Source of the DNA: Chaenocephalus aceratus
Lineage: Eukaryota > Chordata > Actinopteri > Perciformes > Channichthyidae
Direction: 5' to 3'
NCBI GenBank assembly: GCA_023974075.1
Contig: CM043801.1
Coordinates: 31,157,990 to 31,221,989, forward strand
Length of the DNA: 64,000 nt
Below the pieces are notes generated by a model, which was given only the letters and a program-made list of their open reading frames with translations, was not told where the DNA came from and searched no databases. Position numbers and translations under genes: made by a program. Positions 1 to 9,013 of the stretch are shown one piece after another (the stretch's first letter is position 1; each line of letters opens with the position of its first letter).

Positions 1-1178
1 GTAATACAGCTCACACTGTCCGCTCCTCACGGCAGCGAGCACCGCAACGTCCCGCCAACACGGCACCCAGACCCCACGCAGCATTCTCATCTGTTTGCCA
101 TTACTGGTGTCATTTTCTGGTTGCTAACGCCATTGTAACACATAATCACTGATGTTCTGCTGTAACGGTGGTGGACTCATCAGAACAGAGTGGGCGAGCT
201 GACCAATCAGAGCACAGTGAGCTCATAGGGAGGGGGGGCAGGAGCTCCAACACGTTTAGGACAGAGTGAATACACATACTATACAGAGATGCTGGATGAG
301 AAACCAATGTGATTTTGGAACATTGAACAATGCAAATCTATCCTAGTAGACCTCAACAATGGAATTATGATCAGTAGAAATGGCCATGACCTTTAAATGA
401 AAGATATTTGAATAGCAAAAGTCTGAAACATCCTCACAAAAAGGTCATAGTGCAATTATGTCAAAAAACAGTGTCAATATATTGACATGTTGGCATGGAG
501 TTACATGATTTAAGAGAATAAGACGTTACTGTCACATGTCTTAGGTTGCTGGCCAAACGACCAAAGCTTGTGTGCTGTAGATGAGAATAAAAAAACGATA
601 CGCCTTTGAAAGGAACCCAGACCAGTTGTCCCCTTCATTTAAAAATGCCTTTATTCCTGATCATCTGTTGATCAATGTGGGGTAAATGTCATCCTAAATT
701 ATGTTGCGTGTAATTAATTAGCCTTGAGCTATTTGACCTTTTGTCAGATAATGATCAACAGAGAAGGGATATTTATGTCCTTCATATACTGTGTGAATGG
801 AAAAACATAAACAATCACTAGAAAACAATAGTTAGAAAGATAAGCAGACATGTTGGACGTACGCCTCTACTCACACGATGAGGATAGTCTGAGGGCGGCT
901 AAATATCCTCCTATTGATAGAACAAAAATAGCTTCATCCAAGTGCGTTTCTCCATGCCTGTATCATTTCCTTTAAAAATAAATAGTTGGCAGTGTGTCAG
1001 AAATCGTAGTTCAGTGTTTTAGTTTTTTGTCGGTGAGTAACATATTTATCCAAAGATAAAATCACATTATTAAATCAACCTGAAATGTCCTCAAATCCGA
1101 GAAATGACTGTTTCAAATGTTTAAATGATATCATAAGGCATCAGGTTTTCAGTGGTTTTGAGGCCTCACAAGAAACTA
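1..1178. other. Intronic/intergenic DNA left of the DIRS element
   Basis: AT-rich sequence with no open frame that I recognise. It lies 3' (on the minus strand) of abca4 exon 7 and so is presumably inside abca4 intron 7, because no exon-8-like coding was found between here and 8924. The first 100 bases are GC-richer but could not be assigned. Confidence 0.5.
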
Positions 1179-1515
1179 TAGGTTACTTACGTAACCCCAG
1201 TTCTCAGAGTAACATGAAGTGAGATGTCTCACTATGGGATGCGCCTCAACGCGTATGCAAACAGAAGCATCAATCTCATTACGCCAATCCTGATTGGCTG
1301 GTGATCTTGACGTCAACGTCAGGGAATCCACCCACCCTTTAAGTAGCTTGCGCTACGACGCAGCGTCATTCAAAATAAGCACCTCTTCTCGCTTCGCCTT
1401 AGCAAGAAGGGCCGTCTGGTGAGACATCTCACTTCATGTTACTCTGACAACTGGGGTTACGTAAGTAACCTATAGTTCTCATTCATAGCACTCTGTTCGA
1501 TGTCTCACTATGGGA
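1179..1515. repeat. DIRS left inverted terminal repeat and internal complementary region
   Basis: The outer tip 1179-1235 and 1418-1476 are near-perfect reverse complements (shared core TTACTTACGTAACCCCAGTT) separated by the inverted terminal repeat proper. Bases 1477-1500 match the complement of the element's far right tip around 7380-7398. The segment thus joins complements of both ends, the template thought to be used when the linear product is circularised. Confidence 0.85.
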
Positions 1516-1595
1516 TATTGAAACTCCCGTATTGCTAGACATGCTTATCTCGAAAATCACCCAAAACAACCAGAACTTAACAGGTAGAACTCTGT

Positions 1596-1930
1596 TGTGA
1601 CGGCCCCTAGGCCTTAGACTCAGGTCCCTGGTTAGCCAATCCCCAAATCAGGAGAGATTGCTGACACCTGATTTGGGTTGACTGCTCAGCTATAAGTATG
1701 GGTGTCTGAACAGTCAGTCTCTCTCTCCTCTTGGGTTGCTTGGCTCTACTGGACCTTAGTTTGTTTGGTCTTTCTTTACATACTGATGCATGTTCACACA
1801 CCCACACACTACACACATTACTGATTAACTGACTTCATAGTTAATTTAGTTTCTTTAAATAAATGCACTTCAATTGGATGAATCATGTGTGGTCTCCTTC
1901 CTTTGTCCGTCCTTGAGCTAGGGCGTGACA
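1596..1930 (+). mobile_element. Solo-LTR-like insertion inside the DIRS element
   Basis: A 335-bp segment begins TGTGACGGCCCC and ends GGGCGTGACA, giving TG...CA termini within an imperfect inverted repeat, and is flanked by CTGT on both sides (1592-1595 and 1931-1934), a plausible 4-bp target duplication. Inside are a TATA-like GCTATAAGTATGG near 1690 and AATAAA-type signals near 1855. This is the anatomy of a retroelement LTR with no internal region, hence a solo LTR. It enters at the very C-terminal coding end of the DIRS recombinase, replacing its last residues. The family was not identified. Confidence 0.6.
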
Positions 1931-3055
1931 CTGTCTCAACACGGGACCCAGCACTGCGCGGGCCACACTTAGAGCAGAGACATCTAGCCTGTAAAAGCAG
2001 ACAAAAGTGAGCGGCGAGGACCAGCTCGCTGCTGCACAAATGTCTTGGATGGAAACACCCTTGAACAAAGCCCAGGATGTAGCCAGTCCACGAGTAGAAT
2101 GAGCACGCAGGCCCGTTGGTGCCTGCAAACCCTGACTCGTATAAGCCAGAGCAATCGCTTCCACAATCCAGTGGGAGAGCCGTTGCCTGGTAACGGGCTT
2201 GCCCTTCTGAGGGTTAGCCCAGGATACAAAGAGTTGGTCATTACAACGAAACTCTTTTGACCTGTCCATATAGATGCGTAAAGCACGAACTGGACACAGC
2301 AAATTCGACCGCTGTTCCTCAGAGGAACACAGCGGCGGAGGAAATGCCACAATGTCAATGGGGGTACATGAGCCAACCATCTTAGGTATAAAGGCAGGGT
2401 TGGGCTTCAGCAACACTCTCGTTTGCCCCAGGGAAAACTGAGTGTATGAAGGATGTACAGAGAGCGCATGAATGTCACTGACTCGCTTGGCAGATGCCAG
2501 AGCCAGTAACAGCACTGTCTTCAGTGACAGGTGTTTCATGTCAGCTTCTTCCAGGGGTTCAAATGGAGGTCGAGTGAGCCCATCTAAAACCACTGCCAAG
2601 TCCCATAAGGGCACCAGCGACCTGGAAACAGGGAGGAGCCTGCGAGCCCCTTTCATAAAACGGCAGACCAAAGGATGTTGGCTAGCCGTCTTTCCCTCAA
2701 AGCCCACATGACATGCAGCAATAGCAGCCAGGTACACTTTGATTGTAGAGAAAGTTCTGTGTTTATGTAGAAATGATAAAATCACCCCGACAGGACATTG
2801 AAAAGAGATGTGTCCTTTTTGAAGGCACCACTCCTCAAACACCCTCCACTTACAGTCATAGAGAGACCTGATGGAGGAAGCTCTTGCACTCTGAATAGTG
2901 TTTATCACCTTCTGAGGGAGCCCCACTGTATTCAGATTGTACCACTCACAGGCCAGGCCCATAGTGCCCCGCGCTCTGGGTGTGGGTGAAAGATTGTCCC
3001 CCCCGCCTGAGACAGTATGTCCCTGCGTAGCGGGAGCTGCCACGACTGCCCGCAC
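1883..3055 (-). CDS. DIRS tyrosine recombinase (YR), open frame of about 390 codons
   Basis: Tyrosine recombinase that would integrate the circular DNA intermediate of the retrotransposon. The frame reads without interruption and keeps the family's catalytic signature: an arginine in the SAKRVSDI segment, the HxxR box in RAHSTRGLATSW, and the nucleophilic tyrosine in CFYRLDVS. An N-terminal core-binding-like region (SIRSLYDCKWRVFEEWC) precedes it. Its last ~20 residues are read from the nested LTR-like insertion (1596-1930), so the natural C-terminus is lost just after the SVARAVLG segment. It overlaps the 3' end of the RNase H region in another frame, a normal arrangement in DIRS elements. 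Whether it starts at the first in-frame Met is not known. The rest of the element is broken, so this is a relic. Confidence 0.85.
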   Translation of the reverse strand: MRAVVAAPATQGHTVSGGGDNLSPTPRARGTMGLACEWYNLNTVGLPQKVINTIQSARASSIRSLYDCKWRVFEEWCLQKGHISFQCPVGVILSFLHKHRTFSTIKVYLAAIAACHVGFEGKTASQHPLVCRFMKGARRLLPVSRSLVPLWDLAVVLDGLTRPPFEPLEEADMKHLSLKTVLLLALASAKRVSDIHALSVHPSYTQFSLGQTRVLLKPNPAFIPKMVGSCTPIDIVAFPPPLCSSEEQRSNLLCPVRALRIYMDRSKEFRCNDQLFVSWANPQKGKPVTRQRLSHWIVEAIALAYTSQGLQAPTGLRAHSTRGLATSWALFKGVSIQDICAAASWSSPLTFVCFYRLDVSALSVARAVLGPVLRQCHALAQGRTKEGDHT

Positions 3056-3655
3056 AGCAGCTGATATATCTCCGCCAGTACATTGCAGGCCAGTGCGGAG
3101 CTATCAGGAGAAGTGTGTGGCGTTGTTCTCTCACTCTGGCCAGAGTTGGGGGTATCAGAGCCAGGGGTGGGAACGCGTACAGAAGGACCGGAGGCCAAAC
3201 GTGCGCGAGCGCGTCCACGCCTAACGGTGCGTTTAAATCGCGCATTGTAAAGAACAGCTGACATTGAGCATTTTCTTTTGATGCGAACAGATCTACCGCG
3301 GCTCGGCCGTAACGCACCCACAGCTGACTCACAATCATTGGATGTAGAGTCCAGTCTGCATATAGTGGTGCACCTCTGGACAGCAGATCTGCCCCGAGGT
3401 TCATCACTCCTGGTACGTGCGTCGCTCTCAGAGAGAGGAGACGTGCCAGCATGTGTAACTGGAGAGAACGCAAACCCCCTTGGCGGTTTATATACGATAT
3501 TGTGGTCGTGTTGTCTGTCCTCACAAGGACATGATGTCCTCTGAGAAAAGGCAGAAAGCGTTTCAGGGTGAGGAACACCGCTAAAAGCTCCAGATAGTTT
3601 ATGTGTGACCGTTGGGTCTCTGCTCCAGAGACCCCTCACAGGTCGACCTTCGTAT
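2946..3655 (-). pseudogene. DIRS RNase H, C-terminal portion
   Basis: Continues the polyprotein after the hAT insertion. It shows RNase H-type text (HVLVRTDNTTTISYINRQGG, then HVPGVMNLGADLLSRG) followed by the VDLFASKENAQCQLFF and LLYAFPPLALIPPTL segments that accompany RNase H in DIRS polyproteins. The preceding half of the domain (VVTTDACLTGWGGIYE) lies at 4722-4850, on the other side of the hAT element. The gene is therefore split by the insertion and cannot make an intact polyprotein. Confidence 0.8.
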
Positions 3656-4714
3656 TAGGGGTCGACCGATTATCGGCCAGGCCGATTATCGGGGCCGATA
3701 TTCCTCATTTGACCGATTATCGGTATCGGCCTTTTTTTTATAAAATTGCCGATAACACTTTGGCTCTGATGCGGCCGTTTCTCTGTCTGCAGTCACCACT
3801 CTCTGTACACGAGCAATGTCCCGCCCACAGCGCTATCTGATAGGCTATTACTGAAGTGTCAATCAACACTGAAGATTTTCCGGGCGGGAGCCAGCCATAG
3901 AGGCGGGACCTTCTCAGATTACAGGCAGGTGCGAAGAACACAGACAGAGGCGAGCAGCAGCGCTGAGCGGCAGAGCCATACATGTGTTTCGAAGGTAAAT
4001 CAGTTGAAAGCCGAAGTTCAATAAACATCCCAATCCCCTATGCTGAAGTTGCAAAATCAGCACGATCTATTGATCCAATTCTATCAGCTTCCCAGTTACA
4101 CAGGGACGCGGGAAGTCAGTCAGCGTGCAGCGGAACTGTGGTGCGGAGGGGGGGGCTGCGAGTGGAGCCTCCCAGTTTTTCAGGTTGATATGTGAAGCTC
4201 ATTAGCTAATGTATTTAGCAAATGTTTAGCAAAATATTAGAAGTGAGGCTACTAGTCTAACGTTAGGTCTACTGTAATAGCCTCACTTTTAATAGTTTGC
4301 AAAACATTAGCTAGCACTAGTGTTTTGCAGTTGCTAGCAGTTTATTGGGATTTTATGCTAGACAGACTGGCATTGGTTTGATATAATAAATTAAGCATTA
4401 TTGTTAGTTAAGCATGTCAGCCTGCAGCCCCACTTCTTGTCTCTCTCTAACTCATAGCAGATGGCTGCACTAAAGAAAAGGGCACAGAGAGGAAACCAGT
4501 TGTAAGATGTTTAAAAGTTCATTAAACATAATATATGCTTAAATGCATTTCAAAGAAGTTGTGTTGGAGTTTGTGTTATTCTACATTTTGACACCAAGAT
4601 TTTCTGATTTTACTGCAAATGTATATCGGTTCCAAATATCGGTTATCGGTCTCCTTGATTATTAATAATCGGTATCGGTATCGGCCTTGAAAAAGCCATA
4701 TCGGTCGATCCCTA
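3656..4714. mobile_element. Non-autonomous hAT-type transposon nested in the DIRS element
   Basis: A 1,059-bp element with inverted ends TAGGGGTCGACCGAT at the left and the complement of TAGGGATCGACCGAT at the right. Both ends are followed internally by ATCGG-rich subterminal repeats. It is flanked by a perfect 8-bp target duplication, CTTCGTAT, at 3648-3655 and 4715-4722. Eight-base duplications and TAGGG tips are typical of hAT transposons. No transposase frame is visible, so it was mobilised in trans. It separates the two halves of the DIRS RNase H. Confidence 0.88.
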
Positions 4715-4721
4715 CTTCGTA

Positions 4722-5630
4722 TATACCCCCCCAGCCCGTCAGACATGCGTCTGTGGTGACCACCTTCCGCGATAGGACAGCACTCCTAGGCACGCCCCGG
4801 ACTAGAAAAGTCAGGTGCAGCCAGTGACGCAGTGCCATTACGCATTTCATAGTGACCGTCCAATCTGAGGGCAGCTACCCAGCGCTGAAACTCCCTCAGT
4901 CGTACCACCAGAACGGCTGACGCCATGAGCCCCAGCAACCGCAGACATGACCTGAAGAGAACATATTTGCGTGGCTAGAAATGAGCGAGGCAAGCCCTGA
5001 AGGCTTTCACTCTCTCTGCTGACATGCGGGCTGTAAAGGACACCGAATTCAGGCGTAGGCCCAGGAAGAGTACAGTCTGGGCTGGAGACAACATGCTCTT
5101 TTCTGTGTTTATTACAAAACCCAGGTCGAGCAGGTGTTTTACGAGGACATTCGTCTGCGTAATAGCCTCTTGCTCCGACTGTGCGAGAAGGAGCCAATCG
5201 TCCAGATAAGTTGCCAGGCGAATACCCTGTTGTCTTAACGGGGCTATCGCGGCTTCCGTACACCGTACAAACACTCGCGGGCTGAGAGACAGACCGAAGG
5301 GAAGTACTCTGTACTCGTAACAGACACCCTGAAAGGCGAACCTCAGATATTTCCTGAGTGGGTAATATACTGGGATGTGGAAATACGCATCTTTCAGGTC
5401 GACTGATGTGAACCAGTCGTTTTGGCGCACGAGACGCAACAAAGAAGTGTGAGTGAGCATTCTGAATTTGTATCTTTTGAGATATTTGTTCAGAGCTCTC
5501 AAATCTAGTATAGGCCGAATTCCGTTCCCTCCCCGTTTGGGAACGAGGAAATACTTGGAATAAATGCCGCTCTGACTCTGTTCGGCGGGTATTATCGATA
5601 TAGCCTTCTTTTAGCCTTCTGCTCTAGAAT
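4722..5630 (-). pseudogene. DIRS reverse transcriptase and RNase H N-terminus
   Basis: Reverse transcriptase of the DIRS element. In minus-strand order it shows the fingers motif SKYFLVPKRGG and IRPILDLRALNK (near 5500-5580), VDLKDAYFHIPV, FQGVCYEYRVLPFGLSLSPR, the catalytic YLDD box in RLATYLDDWLLL (near 5190-5215) and the downstream LGFVINTEKS and FLGLRLNS segments. A TAG stop follows FRACLAHF near 4975, and the connection and RNase H start (VVTTDACLTGWGGIYE) continue in shifted frames until the hAT insertion. The domain itself has its active-site residues, but the polyprotein is broken. Confidence 0.85.
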
Positions 5631-6255
5631 GAGGGCTGACTCTCCCCAGACCTGTGAATACAGAATGCCCGAGAAGTGAGGGGGGGTGACAGCTAATTGG
5701 AGCCTGTAGCCACGTGTTACTGTCTTAACAGTAACACGGGGCAACACAAGCAGAATCTGTGAGCATCATCCACTTTTCGCTTCTCAAAGCGAGCGGAGAT
5801 GTCACAGCTCTGTCGGCTGCCCTCAGTGTCTCTATTTGTTGTGTTATGGGGCCCTCTAGTGTCTGAACACGGTGGTACCCCAGGTTGACAACCCCGGCCG
5901 ACACTGTGCATGCGCGCGGCGGTGGTGCCTTCACAATTCCGTCTATTGTCCGCCTTTTGAGAGAGGCCGTAGCCGCTCTCAAAAGAGGGGCAGACGACAG
6001 ACTGTTTATTGTTTTTATTGTTTTTCTTTTCATTTTTATTGACTGCGCCGTTGGCTTCAAGCCTGGAAACGACAGTGGAAAATGATTTATTTGAAACAAC
6101 AATGATGACATGTGTTTGTGTGACTTAAACAGGAAGCGGAACTTGCTGTCTTCGATGTTAAGTCCATTTCCCTGATGGCGCGCACCCCGAAAACACATGA
6201 GCATCCAACACTGGAACGTGCTCTGGAGCTGGGGAACAGGGAACTTCCAGCTCCT

Positions 6256-7020
6256 TCATCGAGGAGAGGAGAGGAGGCTGTCAGGCCGCCCGCTTTTTCT
6301 TCCTCGCCTGGTGGCTGAAAACCTGGGTCGGCTGCGCCTGAGCGGCCGCTGCCGGAACCGGAGGTTTTTCTCTTGCCTCGTGCCTGGGCTGGGGACCCGG
6401 GACGGGCTGCGGTCTCTGCTGCTTTGGTATTTTGAACCGGGCAGGACGTGAGACAGCTTGAGTGAAGGCCTGCCGTGGGACAATTGGAGGTGGCGGCTGG
6501 ACCCTTCAGGGGAGACAGAGCTGGAGAGCCTCGTCTCCCTTCCTTTTTGACTCGCATCTCAGCTGCATTGAAGCTAGAGCAGAACCAAATATGCCCTCGA
6601 GAACAATAGGCATGTCCAGAACATCCTCTTTTTCCCGGTCTGGAAGGTTGGTCAGGTTGAGCCACCTGGCTCTCTCCTGTACCACCATCATTACCAGTGC
6701 TTTGCCCGTGGCTTGGACTGCACAGCGCTGCACACGGAGGCAAATGTCCGTGATCGCTGCGATCTCGTCCTACACGGCAGGCTCAGGTTTGCTCGACATG
6801 TCTTCGCAGAGCTCCACCTGGTCAGCAGCGAGGAGACGTTGAGTGCCCTGGCGGACAAAGCTGCGGCTTTATAGGCCCGTTCGGTCATCGCTGACTGGAA
6901 CCGGTCTGCCTTTGCCGGTAGCATGGGGTTCCTGCTCGGTGTCGAAGCCAGCCTCGGTTGGAGGTGGGCTGCCACCAGCGGTTCCATGGGCGGCATGCGG
7001 AGCAGGCCGAGCCTCTCCAT
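6256..7020 (-). pseudogene. DIRS gag-like ORF1, frameshifted
   Basis: First reading frame of the DIRS element. The N-terminal part (KADRFQSAMTERAYKAAALS near 6830-6900) and the central part (RARWLNLTNLPDREKEDVLD near 6580-6650) resemble the DIRS gag text known from fish elements but lie in different frames, and an in-frame stop falls between them. It is a decayed nucleocapsid-like protein; no zinc knuckle was seen. Confidence 0.6.
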
Positions 7021-7227
7021 ACCGTCACAGTCCAGGGAGGATGCACCCTGGATTGGGGCCTTGTTGCTAAAGGGACGGTCTCTCCACGATTAACTGGTGT
7101 GTTAATATTGCTCAGTCTTCTTGCAAAGCAAAAAAGTAACCGGCAAGCGCCCGTCGACCGAATGTTAGCTTTGGGTTCAGTCTGTGGACCGTTAAGCTAG
7201 CCCGGTTACTGATAAATCGAGATGTGC

Positions 7228-7398
7228 TCTGAAGCGAGAAGAGGTGTTTGAATGACGCTGCGTTGTAGCGCAAGCTACTTAAAGGGTGGGTGGATTCCCT
7301 GACGTTGACGTCAAGATCACCAGCCAATCAGGATTGGCGTAATGAGATTGATGCTTATGTTTGCATAAGCGTTGAGGCGCGAACGGAGTGTTATGAAC
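7228..7398. repeat. DIRS right inverted terminal repeat
   Basis: Reverse complement of about 1240-1398, including the shared blocks ATCACCAGCCAATCAGGATT and CCACCCACCCTTTAAGTAGC (complement). Its unique tip GAACGGAGTGTTATGAAC matches the second half of the internal complementary region at 1477-1500. Confidence 0.8.
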
Positions 7399-7413
7399 AT
7401 GTGTTTTTATCTC

Positions 7414-7592
7414 GGGAGGCGTGTGGCGCAGTAGCATAGTGCGTTGGGGTTCGGATCAGGGTAGCACAGGTTCAAACCCCACTGCAGTCAGCAAGCATGT
7501 CGTTGTGTCCCTGGGCAAGACACGTTCACGGACCACAGTATTGAGTATGTAAGTCGCTTTGGATAAAAGCGTCAAACAAGTAATACGTCATG
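7414..7592 (+). mobile_element. tRNA-derived SINE (V-SINE type), copy 1
   Basis: A tRNA-like head carries an A-box-like TGGCGCAGTAG and a B-box GGTTCAAACCC. A central TGTCCCTGGGCAAGACAC block and a tail GTAAGTCGCTTTGGATAAAA follow. This head-core-tail plan matches fish V-SINEs, RNA polymerase III transcripts copied by a partner LINE. It immediately follows the DIRS right end and shares its sequence with the inverted copy at 15785-15961. Confidence 0.85.
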
Positions 7593-8923
7593 TAATATAA
7601 TCTCTCAACAGACTTTATCAAAACACTGTAATCAGAATGTTATTCAGAGTTCAGTGCAGCTAATGACTCATTGATTTTCTAAGCTCTTCATCCTTCAAAG
7701 CAACCTTTTACATGTGAGTATACACATGCCTGCAATACCCCTGATTTATTTCACTCTTACTCACTCCCTTTTCCTTATTTATTATTACAACACACACACA
7801 CAACACACACACACACAAACACACACAAAATGAAAAGGAAGGAGAGGTGGGTAATGAGAGCATTTGGCTCGCCATTGTGTCACCACGGTGATACGAAGGT
7901 CCCACCTACAGGATGTGTCACCTCAAAGGAATGTCTCTCTCTCTCTCTCCGTTGACGACCCCCCCCCCCCCACACACACACACACCCCCAACACACTCTC
8001 TTTCCTACACCCTGCCCTTTAGGTAAAGACACACACACACACCCCCCAACATTTAACTTCATAGTGAGTTTGCGTTTTTGTGGTGCAGCCTGAACGTATA
8101 GCGAGATTGATTTACCCTATGGAGTGCACTCCCACAATGGACTAAAAATAAGTGAATCTACCATCATGCATTGCGCTTAAGGAAAATGGCAGAAAGAAAG
8201 AGAGTGGTGAAGTGCAATTGATTATAATCCATAGGTTATGGTGCAAAAATATGTTTGCAAATATACAATGTGTGAGAAGATTAGCGTGTTGCAGTACAAC
8301 ACAATTAGTTATAAAGTACTTTGAATTTGTTCATTTGGGAAAATACCCTGAGTATAATATCATGCGAGTATTCAGCCCATTACACCGTGTGCCACAGTAA
8401 TGACGTAATTCACAGCGCCGAAAAATAGTATTTCTCGAAAGGGTTTTTATTTTATTTTACAGATGAGCTCATCAAATAGTCTTCTATATATTCTACTTTT
8501 TCACATTATATATTTTATTTACTTTGCGACATCTACTGTATTTTCCTCTATCCTGTTCCATTTCGGTTCTATTCAATTTAGATTTGTGTTGCATCAACTT
8601 GCATGGATATAAAAGAAAAAATGGAATGCACAACTAGTGTGTGACACAATCTTATCGCACATACACACAACCTCACACACACACATATATATAGTGAATC
8701 CCAAAAGACATATCTCTGTTGAGAGTTCACATGTGGGTTGTTAACACACTCATGCACACCCCACATTGTTGAGCCCATCACTCAGCCTCTTCTGTGAGCG
8801 GTTCTCAAACTGGGAGCAGCGGAAGAGGCGAGTTTCCTGTAGGACTAAAAATACTGCTGCGTCTGATCCTGCAGGACTGAGCAGAAGAAGAGAGGAGGGA
8901 TTGATGGACTTTGGAGCACTTAC
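7593..8923. repeat. Intronic stretch with microsatellites
   Basis: No coding found. It contains (CA)n near 7790-7825, a compound (CT)n/(C)n/(CA)n tract at about 7936-8048 and a short (CA)/(TA) tract near 8670-8695. It lies downstream of abca4 exon 7. Confidence 0.7.
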
Positions 8924-9013
8924 AACTTGGATGTTCTCCGAGGTCGTCTTAAGAACCCGACCCCAGGTGTTTAGGTCAATCCCCTCGGAGCGGCTGTCCA
9001 CAACCTTAGGTAT
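8924..9013 (-). CDS. abca4: abca4 exon 7
   Basis: Ninety bases between an AG acceptor (TTTCCCCAG) and a GTAAGT donor, phase 0 at both ends, encoding 30 residues of exocytoplasmic domain 1 that include [20 protein letters not shown]. Human exon 7 is also 90 nt and carries LDSRSQGINLRSWGGIL. It stands isolated, with an 8.8-kb transposon-filled intron upstream and the DIRS region downstream. Confidence 0.87.

Larger units (their letters stand above)
1179..7398 (-). mobile_element. DIRS-type tyrosine-recombinase retrotransposon, degenerate, with nested insertions
   Basis: A 6.2-kb element read on the minus strand in the order gag, reverse transcriptase, RNase H, tyrosine recombinase. Its ends are inverted rather than direct repeats: about 1240-1398 is the reverse complement of about 7228-7385. 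A segment near the left end (1418-1515) is complementary first to the unique outer left tip (1179-1235) and then to the right tip (7380-7398). Inverted termini plus an internal complementary region are diagnostic of DIRS elements, which integrate through circular DNA and a recombinase instead of a DDE integrase. No target duplication is seen, as expected. Gag and RT carry stops and frameshifts, so it is a fossil, although the recombinase frame is open. It sits in abca4 intron 7 and contains an LTR-like insertion (1596-1930) and a hAT-like one (3656-4714). Confidence 0.9.

Noticed and set aside
6087..6743. 218-codon minus-strand frame
   Set aside because: Overlaps the DIRS gag remnant in another frame; composition reflects the GC-rich antisense/alternate frame rather than a protein.
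7428..7500. tRNA gene
   Set aside because: A- and B-box-like text is present, but it continues into a V-SINE core and tail and recurs at 15785-15961; it is a SINE head, not a functional tRNA.
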